A DNA stretch of 21,367 nucleotides from DAOUKH01 sp034421515 (GCA_034421515.1 DAOUKH010000044.1:1-21367), one strand, 5' to 3'; positions 6,945 through 13,921 are shown, counted from the first letter of the stretch. Program-made: numbers and translations. The notes: generated by a model from the letters alone, not told the origin.

Positions 6945-7340
6945 ATGAGCCGCATCATCGTCACGGTGAAGAACGAGGTCGGAGTCATCGCCGACATCAG
7001 CTCGGCTCTGGCCGATGCGGGCATCAACATCGAGACCATCGACGCCGAGGGCGGCGTTGGCGAACGGGGTGTCGTCGTCCTCTCCACAAACGACAACGAC
7101 CGCGCCCTTCACGTGCTCAAAGACGCGGGATTCCGCTCAATCACCGACGAAACCCTCGTCCTTCGGCTCCCCGACGAGCCCGGCGCACTGGCGAAAGTGG
7201 CGGAACGCTTCAAGCAGGCCGGCGTCAACATCCGCAGCCTGCACATCCTGAGCCGCCACGACGGCTACTCCATGATCGCCCTCACCGCCGACGACCGCGC
7301 CAAGGCCGAGGCCCTCGCCGGCGAGGACGCCGTTCTCTAA
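6945..7340 (+). CDS. Stand-alone double ACT-domain protein
   Basis: The 131 residues contain two ACT domains and nothing else. Domain 1 (about 3-68) includes 'NEVGVIADISSALADAGINI'; domain 2 (about 70-126) includes 'DEPGALAKVAERFKQAGVNI'. Both show the Gly at the loop between the first strand and first helix where amino acids usually bind. The start ATG has GAGGAG seven bases upstream. It lies 25 bp behind the PLP decarboxylase on the same strand and is probably co-transcribed. ACT pairs usually sense small ligands, mostly amino acids, and control an enzyme in cis or trans. Here no catalytic domain is attached, so a free allosteric partner or ligand sensor for the decarboxylase is the natural inference; nothing in the sequence proves contact. 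Confidence 0.9.
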   Translation: MSRIIVTVKNEVGVIADISSALADAGINIETIDAEGGVGERGVVVLSTNDNDRALHVLKDAGFRSITDETLVLRLPDEPGALAKVAERFKQAGVNIRSLHILSRHDGYSMIALTADDRAKAEALAGEDAVL

Positions 7341-7368
7341 GCAGGCCCCGCCCCTCCGCGTTCACTCC

Positions 7369-7397
7369 TTGGCAGCCTCCGCGCCTTGGCCTATAGT
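7369..7397 (+). promoter_or_regulatory. Sigma-70 type promoter of the amidohydrolase-VOC pair
   Basis: TTGGCA (7369-7374), a 17-base spacer and TATAGT (7392-7397) make a good match. It lies between the ACT gene and the amidohydrolase and implies a separate transcription unit with a leader of about 40 nt. Confidence 0.65.
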
Positions 7398-7442
7398 CGC
7401 CCTGCGGCCGCGCCGAAGGCGGCAGGCCGCGGGAGGCGCAGC

Positions 7443-8570
7443 ATGACCAAGCGGCGGGCGATTTCCAGCGATTCTCACACCATGGAGCCGGGCGACCTGT
7501 GGGCCGAGCGGCTCGACGAACGGTTCCGCGACCAAGCGCCCCGCGTCATAGACAACGAGAACGGCGTCGGCTGCTCCTTCGCGATTCCCGGCCTCGGCAG
7601 GCAACAGATCTCGGGAGCCTGGGCCCTAGGCAAGAACGATAAGGACCTCACCGAACACCTCCTGAAGTCGACGATGAAGGACGCCCGGCCCGGCGGCTGG
7701 GACCCCAAGGCGCGGCTCGAAGACCAGGACGCCGACGGCGTCGAGGCCGAGGTGCTTTACAGCACCCTTGGGCTCCGCCTCTACCCCATGGACTACCCCG
7801 AGCTGCAGCACGCCTGCTTCCAGGCCTATAACGACTGGCTCAGCGAGTTCTGCTCCTACGCACCGGACCGCCTTCACGGCATCGCCATGGTCTCGCTCTG
7901 GGATATCGAGCGGGGCGCCCAAGAGTTGCGCCGCGCCGCCGACCTGGGCCTCAAGGGCGGCATGATCTGGGCATCGCCGCCGCTCAGCCGCCCTTACTAC
8001 CACCAAATGTACGACCCGCTGTGGGAGACGGCCCAAGAACTCTCCATGCCCCTCTCGCTGCACATCGTCTCCGGCATGGGCCCCGAGAGCAGCATCCCTC
8101 CGCTCGGCGTCGACGCGGCGCAGGGCGGCCCTTCGAAGTACGTGAACCTGATCCAGGAGATACAGCGTTCCCTCGCCGACATCGTGCTCGGCGGCGTGCT
8201 CGAACGCTTCCCCCGGCTCAAGATCATCGGCGCCGAGTGCGAGACGGGCTGGCTCCCCCACTTCCTGCAGCGGCTGGACCACGCCAACCACAAGTTCGCC
8301 GCCAAGATCGGCAACCCCCTGACCATGGACCCCTCCGAGTACATGAAGCGCCAGGTGTGGGTGACCTTCCTCGACGACGCCGTGGGGGCGGCCAACGCCG
8401 GCGAGTACGGCGAGCACAACTACATGTGGGGGAACGACTACCCGCACTCCGACTCCACGTGGCCTAACTCCCGTGAGGTGATCGACCGGTGCTTCGGCGG
8501 CCTCCCCGATCGTGTCTCGCAGAAAATCCTCTTCGACAACGCCGCCGAGCTCTACCACATCGAACTGTAG
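7443..8570 (+). CDS. Amidohydrolase_2 (ACMSD-related) metal-dependent hydrolase or decarboxylase
   Basis: This 375-residue TIM-barrel protein starts at the ATG with GGGAGG six bases upstream; an open frame back to 7386 crosses the promoter and is not used. The N-terminal metal motif reads SSDSHTMEP with D10 and H12, the D-x-H variant of H-x-H. Further likely ligands or catalytic residues are H207 (PLSLHIVSG), E264 or E266 in 'GAECETGW', and D332 in 'WGNDYPHSDSTWP', the hallmark ending of this family. Members decarboxylate or hydrolyse carboxylated ring-cleavage products; many marine and soil paralogues have no known substrate. The VOC protein follows after 13 bp and is probably co-transcribed. 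A decarboxylase of an aromatic or semialdehyde intermediate is the best general reading, with the substrate open. Confidence 0.9.
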   Translation: MTKRRAISSDSHTMEPGDLWAERLDERFRDQAPRVIDNENGVGCSFAIPGLGRQQISGAWALGKNDKDLTEHLLKSTMKDARPGGWDPKARLEDQDADGVEAEVLYSTLGLRLYPMDYPELQHACFQAYNDWLSEFCSYAPDRLHGIAMVSLWDIERGAQELRRAADLGLKGGMIWASPPLSRPYYHQMYDPLWETAQELSMPLSLHIVSGMGPESSIPPLGVDAAQGGPSKYVNLIQEIQRSLADIVLGGVLERFPRLKIIGAECETGWLPHFLQRLDHANHKFAAKIGNPLTMDPSEYMKRQVWVTFLDDAVGAANAGEYGEHNYMWGNDYPHSDSTWPNSREVIDRCFGGLPDRVSQKILFDNAAELYHIEL

Positions 8571-8583
8571 GCCGGACCGACGC

Positions 8584-9063
8584 ATGAGCATCCAGCGCGT
8601 CTCCCACCTCTGCTTCCGCGTCTCCGACCTCGAACGCTCGCGCCGCTTCTACGAAGACGTCCTCGGCTTCAGTCCGCTCTACGAGATCGACACCGTGGGC
8701 AGCCCCTCGACGCGCCTCCTGGGGCGGACCGACATCCGCCTCACAGGCGTCTGGCTCGAGCGCGACGGCTTTACCCTGCAGTTACAGCAGTTGCATGTGG
8801 ACGGCCTAGCCAAGCCGAAGCGCGACGCCGTCGAGATCGGCTACAGCCACATAGGAATCCGCGTCTCCGACCTGGACGCGGTCGTCGAGCGGCTCGTAGC
8901 CGCGGGCGCCGACGTCCTCACCGCCTCACGCACCGAGAACCCCAGGCCCGACGGTCTCCAATCAGGCGCGGTCTTCGTCAACGACCCCGACGGCATCCGC
9001 CTCGAGCTCATCCAAATCCCCGGCGACCCCAAAGGGCCGATCACCGCGCCGGACAGAGGCTAG
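8584..9063 (+). CDS. VOC (glyoxalase/dioxygenase) family protein
   Basis: The 159 residues contain two beta-alpha-beta-beta-beta modules typical of the vicinal oxygen chelate fold. The metal-binding positions are filled: H8 (VSHLCFRV), Q66 (FTLQLQQL), H89 (YSHIGIRV) and E131 (IRLELIQI). The protein should therefore bind a divalent metal, unlike many degenerate relatives. I chose the ATG at 8584, 13 bp after the amidohydrolase stop, because the fold begins there; the ribosome site is weak. Family members isomerise, cleave or epimerise substrates through a chelated enolate (glyoxalase I, methylmalonyl-CoA epimerase, extradiol dioxygenase). At this length with one metal site, a lyase or epimerase is more likely than a dioxygenase, but the pairing with an amidohydrolase does not settle it. 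Confidence 0.88.
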   Translation: MSIQRVSHLCFRVSDLERSRRFYEDVLGFSPLYEIDTVGSPSTRLLGRTDIRLTGVWLERDGFTLQLQQLHVDGLAKPKRDAVEIGYSHIGIRVSDLDAVVERLVAAGADVLTASRTENPRPDGLQSGAVFVNDPDGIRLELIQIPGDPKGPITAPDRG

Positions 9064-9081
9064 GAGTCGGAGTTAGCTGCC

Positions 9082-9255
9082 TTACCAATCCTCATTGCCC
9101 ACAGGCGGACCCGTGTCTTGCTCGGGGTGGAGGTTCTCCGGCGTGATCTGGCCGAGCATTGCGGCCGGCGTGCGTGTTCTCTTTCGCGGCACGAGTTGGC
9201 CGTCGAGCGGGGCCGGAAGGCTGCCTTCTTCGGAGCGAAGCTCGTCCGCCGTCAT
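9082..9255 (-). CDS. 57-aa protein with a MazE/AbrB-antitoxin-like C-terminus
   Basis: A 57-codon frame whose ATG overlaps the stop of the MOSC gene (ATGA), indicating translational coupling. The C-terminal half, 'AAMLGQITPENLHPEQDTGP' followed by PVGNEDW-stop, follows the pattern (ITpENlHeE.D.GpPVGkE.W) that I know as the toxin-binding tail of MazE/PemI-like antitoxins. The first 30 residues are basic and Pro-rich and show no AbrB swapped-hairpin DNA-binding domain. No toxin-like gene is adjacent: the VOC gene lies convergent 18 bp away and the MOSC gene upstream. It may be an orphan or minimal antitoxin, or a decayed one. The coupling and the clean stop argue for a translated gene. Family assignment comes from motif memory only. 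Confidence 0.55.
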   Translation of the reverse strand: MTADELRSEEGSLPAPLDGQLVPRKRTRTPAAMLGQITPENLHPEQDTGPPVGNEDW

Positions 9256-9833
9256 TCCGCCGCTGGCAGCTTGACCGCCACGTCCCCGGCGCGAATCGTC
9301 CCGGACTGCACGACCCTGGTGTTGACGCCGCGGAGCCGCCGCGCCCTCCCCTCGGGGGTGCTGATGAACCGGAGGGCATCCTGACCGAAGCGCCCCGCGA
9401 ACTTCGCGCAGCCGGTGTGCGGCTTCTCCGAGATTTCAATCACCGCTGCTGAGCCGATGCGAAGCCGCGTCCCCGGCGGCAGGTTCTCAGTGCTCATGTC
9501 TAGGTCCAAGAGAAGCTGATCGCCCGCCAACTGCCACCGATCTTCGGACCCTGCCATGAGCGCCAGAATGCGCGCGTTGATGATCGTGATCTGCGCGACC
9601 GGATCGGCCTTGCCGTCGGAAGTGGTCGGGTTCGGCCGGACCTTCCAGTTGTCGCCGACGAGGCCGAGGTCTACGTCAAGCTCGCCCTCCGCGATCACCT
9701 CACGTTGGTCCACGTCAGGCCGCCGGACGATCCTTACCAGGGTGCCGTTGTCTTTCGGAGAGTCGAGGACGTGCCCAAAGCCAGCCTCAAGCTGCTCCTT
9801 CGTCAGGTGAACGTCGTTTGCTGCCTGGCCCAT
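9252..9833 (-). CDS. MOSC domain protein
   Basis: The 193 residues form a stand-alone MOSC (molybdenum cofactor sulfurase C-terminal) domain. The signature is 'SEKPHTGCAKFAGRFGQDAL' with Cys142, followed by 'RGVNTRVVQSGTIRAGD'. MOSC proteins bind the molybdenum cofactor or carry sulfur through this cysteine; stand-alone members include the YiiM type, which reduces N-hydroxylated compounds with a partner. The start ATG is two bases after the stop of the hydrolase, so this is part of the minus-strand operon, and its own stop overlaps the next small ORF. No molybdoenzyme lies in the window. The role beside an LLM monooxygenase and a hydrolase is unknown; detoxification or a reductase partner is possible. 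Confidence 0.88.
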   Translation of the reverse strand: MGQAANDVHLTKEQLEAGFGHVLDSPKDNGTLVRIVRRPDVDQREVIAEGELDVDLGLVGDNWKVRPNPTTSDGKADPVAQITIINARILALMAGSEDRWQLAGDQLLLDLDMSTENLPPGTRLRIGSAAVIEISEKPHTGCAKFAGRFGQDALRFISTPEGRARRLRGVNTRVVQSGTIRAGDVAVKLPAAE

Positions 9834-9835
9834 TG

Positions 9836-10618
9836 CTACCCCAAGAACTCCCGCAGTGCCGCGACAAACCCATCGGACTGCTCCAGCATCGGGTAGTGCC
9901 CGGCGTCGGGGATGGTGACCAGCCGGGACCCGGCGATCAGGTCCTGGAAGAGGCCCCCGTACGACGGCGGCACGATCTTGTCCGAATCGCCCCAGATGAG
10001 CAGCGTCGGCGCGGCGATACGGTGGATGCGTTTTCGAAGCCCCTTATCCGGTATCGGCCACAGGAACTTGCCCGCCGTCGACAGCGACTTGGCGCGGTCG
10101 ATTACCGCGACCTTCTTCTCTTCCACTTCATCCGGGATCTTGTACAGCCCCCGTTTCAGCGCGGCCTCCGGGTCGGCCCACGAAAGCTGCGCCGTGTCCT
10201 TCTCCGTCGTCGCGAAGATGTCGGCGGCGGGGTTCTCGTCGTCCCACAAGCCGAACGGCGACGCCAGTACGAGCTTCGACACCGACGTGTTGGCGATCGC
10301 CGCGATCTCCGCCGCGATAGCACCGCCGAGCGAGTGGCCGACGATGACCGGCTGCTCGATGCCAAGCGTGTCGAACAGGTCAAGGTGGTAGAGCGTGAGG
10401 TCGAGGAAGTCGGTCAGGTCGTCGAGACCGGTGGACTCGCCGAAGCCCGGAAGCACCGGGGCGACAACACGGTGGTCGGCGGCGAAGCCGTCGAGCCAAT
10501 CGGGCCACGACGGCAGCCCAGCGACGCCGTGCAGGAAGACCAACGGCGGGCCGTCGCCCGCGGTCCACACGTCGACATCAAACGTTCCTCGAGGGGATAC
10601 CCGCTGCCGATCGGCCAT
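9836..10618 (-). CDS. Alpha/beta hydrolase fold protein
   Basis: This 260-residue hydrolase has the oxyanion motif 'FLHG' (28-31), the nucleophile elbow GHSLGG with S96, a catalytic acid D213 (or D211) in 'WGDSDKIVPP' and H241 in 'DAGHYPML'. A helical cap (about 125-190) lies between the core halves. The length and cap are those of esterases, meta-cleavage (C-C) hydrolases and lactonases. The ATG at 10618 has AGGGA nine bases upstream. It sits 28 bp after the LLM monooxygenase stop and two bases before the MOSC start. An oxygenase followed by an esterase or lactonase suggests oxygen insertion followed by hydrolysis; this is inference. Confidence 0.92.
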   Translation of the reverse strand: MADRQRVSPRGTFDVDVWTAGDGPPLVFLHGVAGLPSWPDWLDGFAADHRVVAPVLPGFGESTGLDDLTDFLDLTLYHLDLFDTLGIEQPVIVGHSLGGAIAAEIAAIANTSVSKLVLASPFGLWDDENPAADIFATTEKDTAQLSWADPEAALKRGLYKIPDEVEEKKVAVIDRAKSLSTAGKFLWPIPDKGLRKRIHRIAAPTLLIWGDSDKIVPPSYGGLFQDLIAGSRLVTIPDAGHYPMLEQSDGFVAALREFLG

Positions 10619-10646
10619 TGCTTGATTCCCTGCCTTCTCGCTTTGC

Positions 10647-11885
10647 CTAACCGCCGTTCGCCAGCGCCGCCGGAGTACGGAGCTCTTCTTGCGAGAGCCC
10701 TTGCGGATACCAGCGGTCCTCCCACTCCGACCACATCGGCCGCAGGTGCGGGAGTATCTCCTTGGCGATCATCTCGGTGTTGTACATCGTCTTCTCGCGC
10801 GGCATGTCGCCGAAGTGCGCCAGGAACATCAGATGCCCGACGTTGAGCCGTTTGATCACGTCGCCCAGCATGTCGCGCACCGTCGATGGGCCGCCGGCGA
10901 TGACGAACCCGCCGTCGATAAGGTCCTTCCACGTGAGCTCCTTGCGCTTGTCCCTGGCCGGGGCGGCGAACTGCGATTCGAGGCCGGCCTCGATGGTCGC
11001 CACGGTCCGGTAGCCGGGGGCCTCGGCGAACTTCGGCGCGATGTGCAGGCACTTGTCGTAGAAGTACTTGGCGTGCGGCCAGTACAACTCCTCGGCCTCG
11101 GCGTCGGAGTTGGCCACGGCGACCAGTTGCAGGAAGCCGGCCCGGTACGGGTTCCGTTCGACCCCCAACTCATCCACCGTCTTCCAAAACCCGCTCAGGA
11201 CCTGCTCGCCGCGCTTGTAGCCGGAGTAGCTCAGGTAGGAGTACATGTAGTCCCGTTCGGTGACCCACTTCCACGTCTCGATGCTGCCCCCGCCGGGCAC
11301 CCACACCGGCGGGTGCGGCTTCTGGATCGGCTTGGGCCAGGTGTTGACGTAGCGCAGCTGCGTGTACTTACCGTTGAAGTGAAAGGGCTCGGACTCCGTC
11401 CACGCCTTGACGATCAGGTTGTGGGCCTCGTCGTACTTGTCGCGCAGCGTCGCCGGCGTCGCCCCGTAGCAGTAGTTCGTGTCCATCGAGCTGCCGACGG
11501 GAAAGCCCGCCACCAGCCGCCCGCCGCTGATGACGTCGAGCATGGCGAACTCCTCCGCCACCCGGATCGGCGGGTTGTAGAGCGCGATGCTGTTCCCCAG
11601 CACCACCACGGCGCAGTTGGCCGTGCTGCGTGCCAGCGACGCGGCGATGATGTTCGGCGAGGGCATCAGGCCGTAGGCGTTCTGATGATGCTCGTTAACG
11701 CACACCCCGTCGAAGCCCATCTCCGCGGCGAACTCAAGCTCGTCCATGTACTCGTTGTACATGCGGTGCCCCGCCGCCGGATCGAAGAGGTCGCTCGGAG
11801 GATCGACCCACACGCTGGGGTACTTCGTGGAGAAGTCGGGGGGAAGGTCCTGATAGGGCATCAGGTGGAACCAATAGAAGCGCAT
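10647..11885 (-). CDS. LLM-class (luciferase-like) flavin-dependent oxidoreductase
   Basis: This 412-residue luciferase-like TIM-barrel protein starts at the ATG 11885, which has GGAGG five bases upstream; the longer GTG start at 11900 would overlap that ribosome site. Seen motifs are 'GFDGVCVNEHHQNAYGLMPS' (E65-H66-H67 region), 'DVISGGRLVAGFPVGS' and 'PPVWVPGGGSIETW', all typical of bacterial luciferase and alkanesulfonate or F420 relatives. Members use reduced FMN or F420 and, in many cases, O2. Expansions of such monooxygenases are a known trait of SAR202 Chloroflexota. The gene follows the CoA-transferase (83 bp gap) and precedes the hydrolase (28 bp). Substrate and cofactor choice cannot be read from the sequence. 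Confidence 0.93.
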   Translation of the reverse strand: MRFYWFHLMPYQDLPPDFSTKYPSVWVDPPSDLFDPAAGHRMYNEYMDELEFAAEMGFDGVCVNEHHQNAYGLMPSPNIIAASLARSTANCAVVVLGNSIALYNPPIRVAEEFAMLDVISGGRLVAGFPVGSSMDTNYCYGATPATLRDKYDEAHNLIVKAWTESEPFHFNGKYTQLRYVNTWPKPIQKPHPPVWVPGGGSIETWKWVTERDYMYSYLSYSGYKRGEQVLSGFWKTVDELGVERNPYRAGFLQLVAVANSDAEAEELYWPHAKYFYDKCLHIAPKFAEAPGYRTVATIEAGLESQFAAPARDKRKELTWKDLIDGGFVIAGGPSTVRDMLGDVIKRLNVGHLMFLAHFGDMPREKTMYNTEMIAKEILPHLRPMWSEWEDRWYPQGLSQEELRTPAALANGG

Positions 11886-11968
11886 CGCGGCCTCCGGCAC
11901 AGACCCGGAACAGAATGGAAAGTTAGTGTAGCCCGGCCCCGTTAGAAGTCAACGAAACGGGCCCGGCC

Positions 11969-13231
11969 TCAAACAACGCCTTTGGCCCGCAGCACCTCGA
12001 TGGCGGCCTCGTCGAGCCCGAGGCCGCCGAGGACTTCGCCGTTGTGCTCGCCCAGATGCGGCGCCCGCGGGCCCACCGTCCACGGGCAGTGCTCCGCCAT
12101 CCACGGCGCGCCGTTATAGGTGAAGGTCTGTCCCAGGTCCTCGTGCTCGACCTCGGTGAAGGTCTTGCGGGCGCGCCAGTGCTCGTCCTCCAGGTTCTCC
12201 TCGGGACGGCGGATCGGCACCCAGTGCAGCTTGTAGCTCTGGCCGACCTTCCATAGGTCCTCATCGAACTTGTAGGTGCCGATCCAGCGCTTGATCAGGT
12301 CGTTGACGTGCCGCATCGCGGCGGGGTCGCGCAGCGCCTCCGGGTCGTCGTACTTTGGATCGGCCATGTCGTCGGCGACGCCGTGCTCGCGCAGCATGTC
12401 GACCTGCGCCTTCGCCCCCACCCCGATGCCCATGCTCGCGTTGACGTAGCGCCCGTCTTTGGTGAGCGCCTGCGAGTTCGTCGATTGCGACGTGGAGGCG
12501 TGGCGCCCCGTCTGGCGGCGCAGCGGCATCCGGTTGTAGACGAAGAACGGGATGTCCATCTCCGTGCTCACGTTGACGGCGTGGTGGATCGAGGAGTCGA
12601 TGTGCTGGCCCTGCCCCGAACGCTCGCGGTACATGAGCGCGCCGAGGATGGCGATGTAGGTCTGGTTGCAGGTGATGTGGCCGGCGTGCCACATCTGCGG
12701 CGCGATGGGCGGCGTGTCGTACGCGCCGTCGGGGCGGGAGTCGTAGCCGCAGTTCATCATCACCCCGCCAAGCGCGAGGTGCACCAGATCGGAGCCCTGC
12801 CAGTCCCGCCGCGGCCCGTCCTGGCCGAAGTCGGTGATGGAGGCGTAGACCAGCCTGGGGTTCTCCGCCTTCAGGTCGTCGTAGCCCAGGCCGAGCGACG
12901 CCAGGTAGCCCGCCGGATGGGTCTCGACGACGACGTCGACTTCCGCAGCGAGCTGCTTGAAGATGCGCCGCCCCTCCTCTTGCTCCAAGTCGAGGGTGAC
13001 CGCCCGCTTGCCGACGTTGTAATGCCAGAAGTGCAGGCTCTGCTCGGGGTCGCCGCTGTCCTCGTAGAAGGGGCCGATCTCGCGTGTCGCGGCGCCCGCG
13101 GGCGGCTCGACCTTGACCACGTCGGCGCCGGCCCCGGCGAGCAGCTTCCCCAGGAACTCGCCCCGGTGGTCGGCGACCTCGAGGACGCGGATGTCGAACA
13201 GGAAGCCTTTGGGCTTGCTCGGCTTGGTCAC
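11969..13231 (-). CDS. CaiB/BaiF-type (class III) CoA-transferase
   Basis: The 420 residues match family III CoA-transferases: 'IRVLEVADHRGEFLGKLLAG' at the N-terminus, 'GADVVKVEPPAG', 'NVGKRAVTLDL', 'YASITDFGQDGP', then the active-site segment 'GQGQHIDSSIHHAVN' with D212 as the probable nucleophile, and C-terminal 'APHLGEHNGEVLGGLGL'. I chose the GTG at 13231 because GGAGG stands five bases upstream and the family N-terminus begins there. An open frame continues into the repeat island but encodes low-complexity sequence. The enzyme moves CoA between carboxylic acids, so it would activate an acid for the CoA-dependent steps suggested by the crotonases. It heads the minus-strand block. The 28-bp palindrome and tandem repeats lie 68-330 bp upstream. 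Confidence 0.92.
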   Translation of the reverse strand: MTKPSKPKGFLFDIRVLEVADHRGEFLGKLLAGAGADVVKVEPPAGAATREIGPFYEDSGDPEQSLHFWHYNVGKRAVTLDLEQEEGRRIFKQLAAEVDVVVETHPAGYLASLGLGYDDLKAENPRLVYASITDFGQDGPRRDWQGSDLVHLALGGVMMNCGYDSRPDGAYDTPPIAPQMWHAGHITCNQTYIAILGALMYRERSGQGQHIDSSIHHAVNVSTEMDIPFFVYNRMPLRRQTGRHASTSQSTNSQALTKDGRYVNASMGIGVGAKAQVDMLREHGVADDMADPKYDDPEALRDPAAMRHVNDLIKRWIGTYKFDEDLWKVGQSYKLHWVPIRRPEENLEDEHWRARKTFTEVEHEDLGQTFTYNGAPWMAEHCPWTVGPRAPHLGEHNGEVLGGLGLDEAAIEVLRAKGVV

Positions 13232-13298
13232 GGGGGCCTCCGCGGCGGCGCGCCGCGCGCCCATTCTCGAAAGGCCCCGCCCCGGTGTCAAGGCGTTC

Positions 13299-13326
13299 AT
13301 TTCAGCGGGCCGCGGCCCGCTGAAAT
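13299..13326. repeat. 28-bp perfect palindrome
   Basis: ATTTCAGCGGGCCG (13299-13312) is followed at once by its exact reverse complement (13313-13326), with no spacer. In RNA it would need a small open loop. It sits 68 bp upstream of the CoA-transferase start and next to the tandem array. There is no T-run on either side. It could be a REP-type hairpin end, a nuclease or transposase recognition end, or a protein site. Confidence 0.9.
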
Positions 13327-13329
13327 CTG

Positions 13330-13564
13330 CCGCTCCCCGGCACCAGTGCCGGTAAGGGCCTGTCTCCTGCGCGTCCGCAGGGCAATTCAGGCCACTCCCG
13401 GCACCCGCCCCGGCAAGGGCCTTAGTCTCCTGCGCGTCCGCAGGGCATTGGGCCGCGTCCGGCGCCCGGCCCGGCAGGGGCCTTAGTCTCCTGCGCGTCC
13501 GCAGGGCACTGGCCGCTCCCGGCGCCCGCCGGGACAGTGGGCGCATCTCCTACGCGTCCGCAGG
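13330..13564. repeat. Four imperfect tandem units of about 60 bp with an internal hairpin
   Basis: The core 'TCTCCTGCGCGTCCGCAGG' begins near 13363, 13426, 13487 and 13546, giving spacings of 63, 61 and 59 bases. Each core contains CCTGCG-CGTC-CGCAGG, a 6-bp stem with a 4-nt loop; the last copy has CCTACG and one broken pair. The intervening sequence is also related (CCGCTCCCGGCGCC..CC..GGCA.GGGGCC). Because the unit length is not a multiple of three, no reading frame keeps one peptide repeat through all copies, so a coding role is unlikely. Confidence 0.85.
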
Positions 13565-13586
13565 TGACGCTTTCCGTATCCCGGCC

Positions 13587-13602
13587 AAGAACGTACGTTC
13601 TT
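13587..13602. promoter_or_regulatory. 16-bp palindrome of the GAAC-N4-GTTC (SOS-box-like) type
   Basis: AAGAACGTACGTTCTT is a perfect palindrome and contains GAAC-GTAC-GTTC, the pattern bound by LexA in Gram-positive and related bacteria. No SOS gene is nearby: the first minus-strand gene downstream is the CoA-transferase about 355 bp away, beyond the repeats. It may be a real operator for an unseen transcript or a chance palindrome. Confidence 0.35.
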
Positions 13603-13670
13603 CCATGATGATAGGCCCGCGTGGAGGGCGTGTCAAGCGGGCGGTGGCGGGTTGGACTGCCCTCCCTCAG

Positions 13671-13689
13671 TCCCTCCCAGAGGGAGGGA
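13671..13689. repeat. 8-bp hairpin with AGA loop, copy 1
   Basis: TCCCTCCC (13671-13678), AGA, GGGAGGGA (13682-13689). It has the same design as the element at 13792-13810: a pyrimidine arm, an AGA loop and a purine arm. No T-run follows. This is a REP-like intergenic repeat. Confidence 0.7.
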
Positions 13690-13760
13690 GGTGTGAGGGG
13701 CGGCCCTACGGAGACATTGCAAACCTTGAGCCGAGAAAGAGCAGCACCCTGCGGGCGCCG

Positions 13761-13778
13761 GCGCGCCTGACGGCGCGC
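13761..13778. repeat. 7-bp GC hairpin
   Basis: GCGCGCC (13761-13767), loop TGAC, GGCGCGC (13772-13778). It lies between the two AGA-loop hairpins in the same repeat island and is likely part of the composite element. Confidence 0.6.
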
Positions 13779-13791
13779 GCCCTCTCTCAAG

Positions 13792-13810
13792 TCTCCCCCA
13801 GAGGGGGAGA
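13792..13810. repeat. 8-bp hairpin with AGA loop, copy 2
   Basis: TCTCCCCC (13792-13799), AGA, GGGGGAGA (13803-13810). The arms have diverged from copy 1 but stay perfectly paired, which suggests that pairing rather than sequence is preserved. Confidence 0.7.
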
Positions 13811-13844
13811 GGCCGGGAGGGGAGAAGACCCCACGCGCACCCCT

Positions 13845-13865
13845 GGGCAACCACGAGGGTTGCCC
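13845..13865. repeat. 8-bp hairpin ending in GCCCCTACA
   Basis: GGGCAACC (13845-13852), loop ACGAG, GGTTGCCC (13858-13865), followed by CTACA. Related wording (GGCTCGCCCTACA) occurs at about 894-906, so this is probably one family of dispersed repeat. No T-run is present, so it is unlikely to terminate the helicase transcript by itself. Confidence 0.65.
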
Positions 13866-13921
13866 CTACATGGACGGTCGGGGGTTGCGCGAAAGATCTC
13901 CTAGGGGATGGAGCGCCGGAG

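Noticed and set aside
9818..11945. Long plus-strand frames opposite the hydrolase and LLM genes
   Set aside because: They are antisense shadows with Arg-rich composition, whereas the minus-strand products have intact catalytic motifs.
13330..13564. CRISPR array
   Set aside because: The units differ internally, spacing drifts (63, 61, 59), the 'spacers' are related to each other and no cas gene is present.
13232..13850. Minus-strand frames repeating 'CPADAQET'
   Set aside because: The peptide repeat comes from translating the tandem DNA repeat; unit length is not a multiple of three and frames shift between copies.
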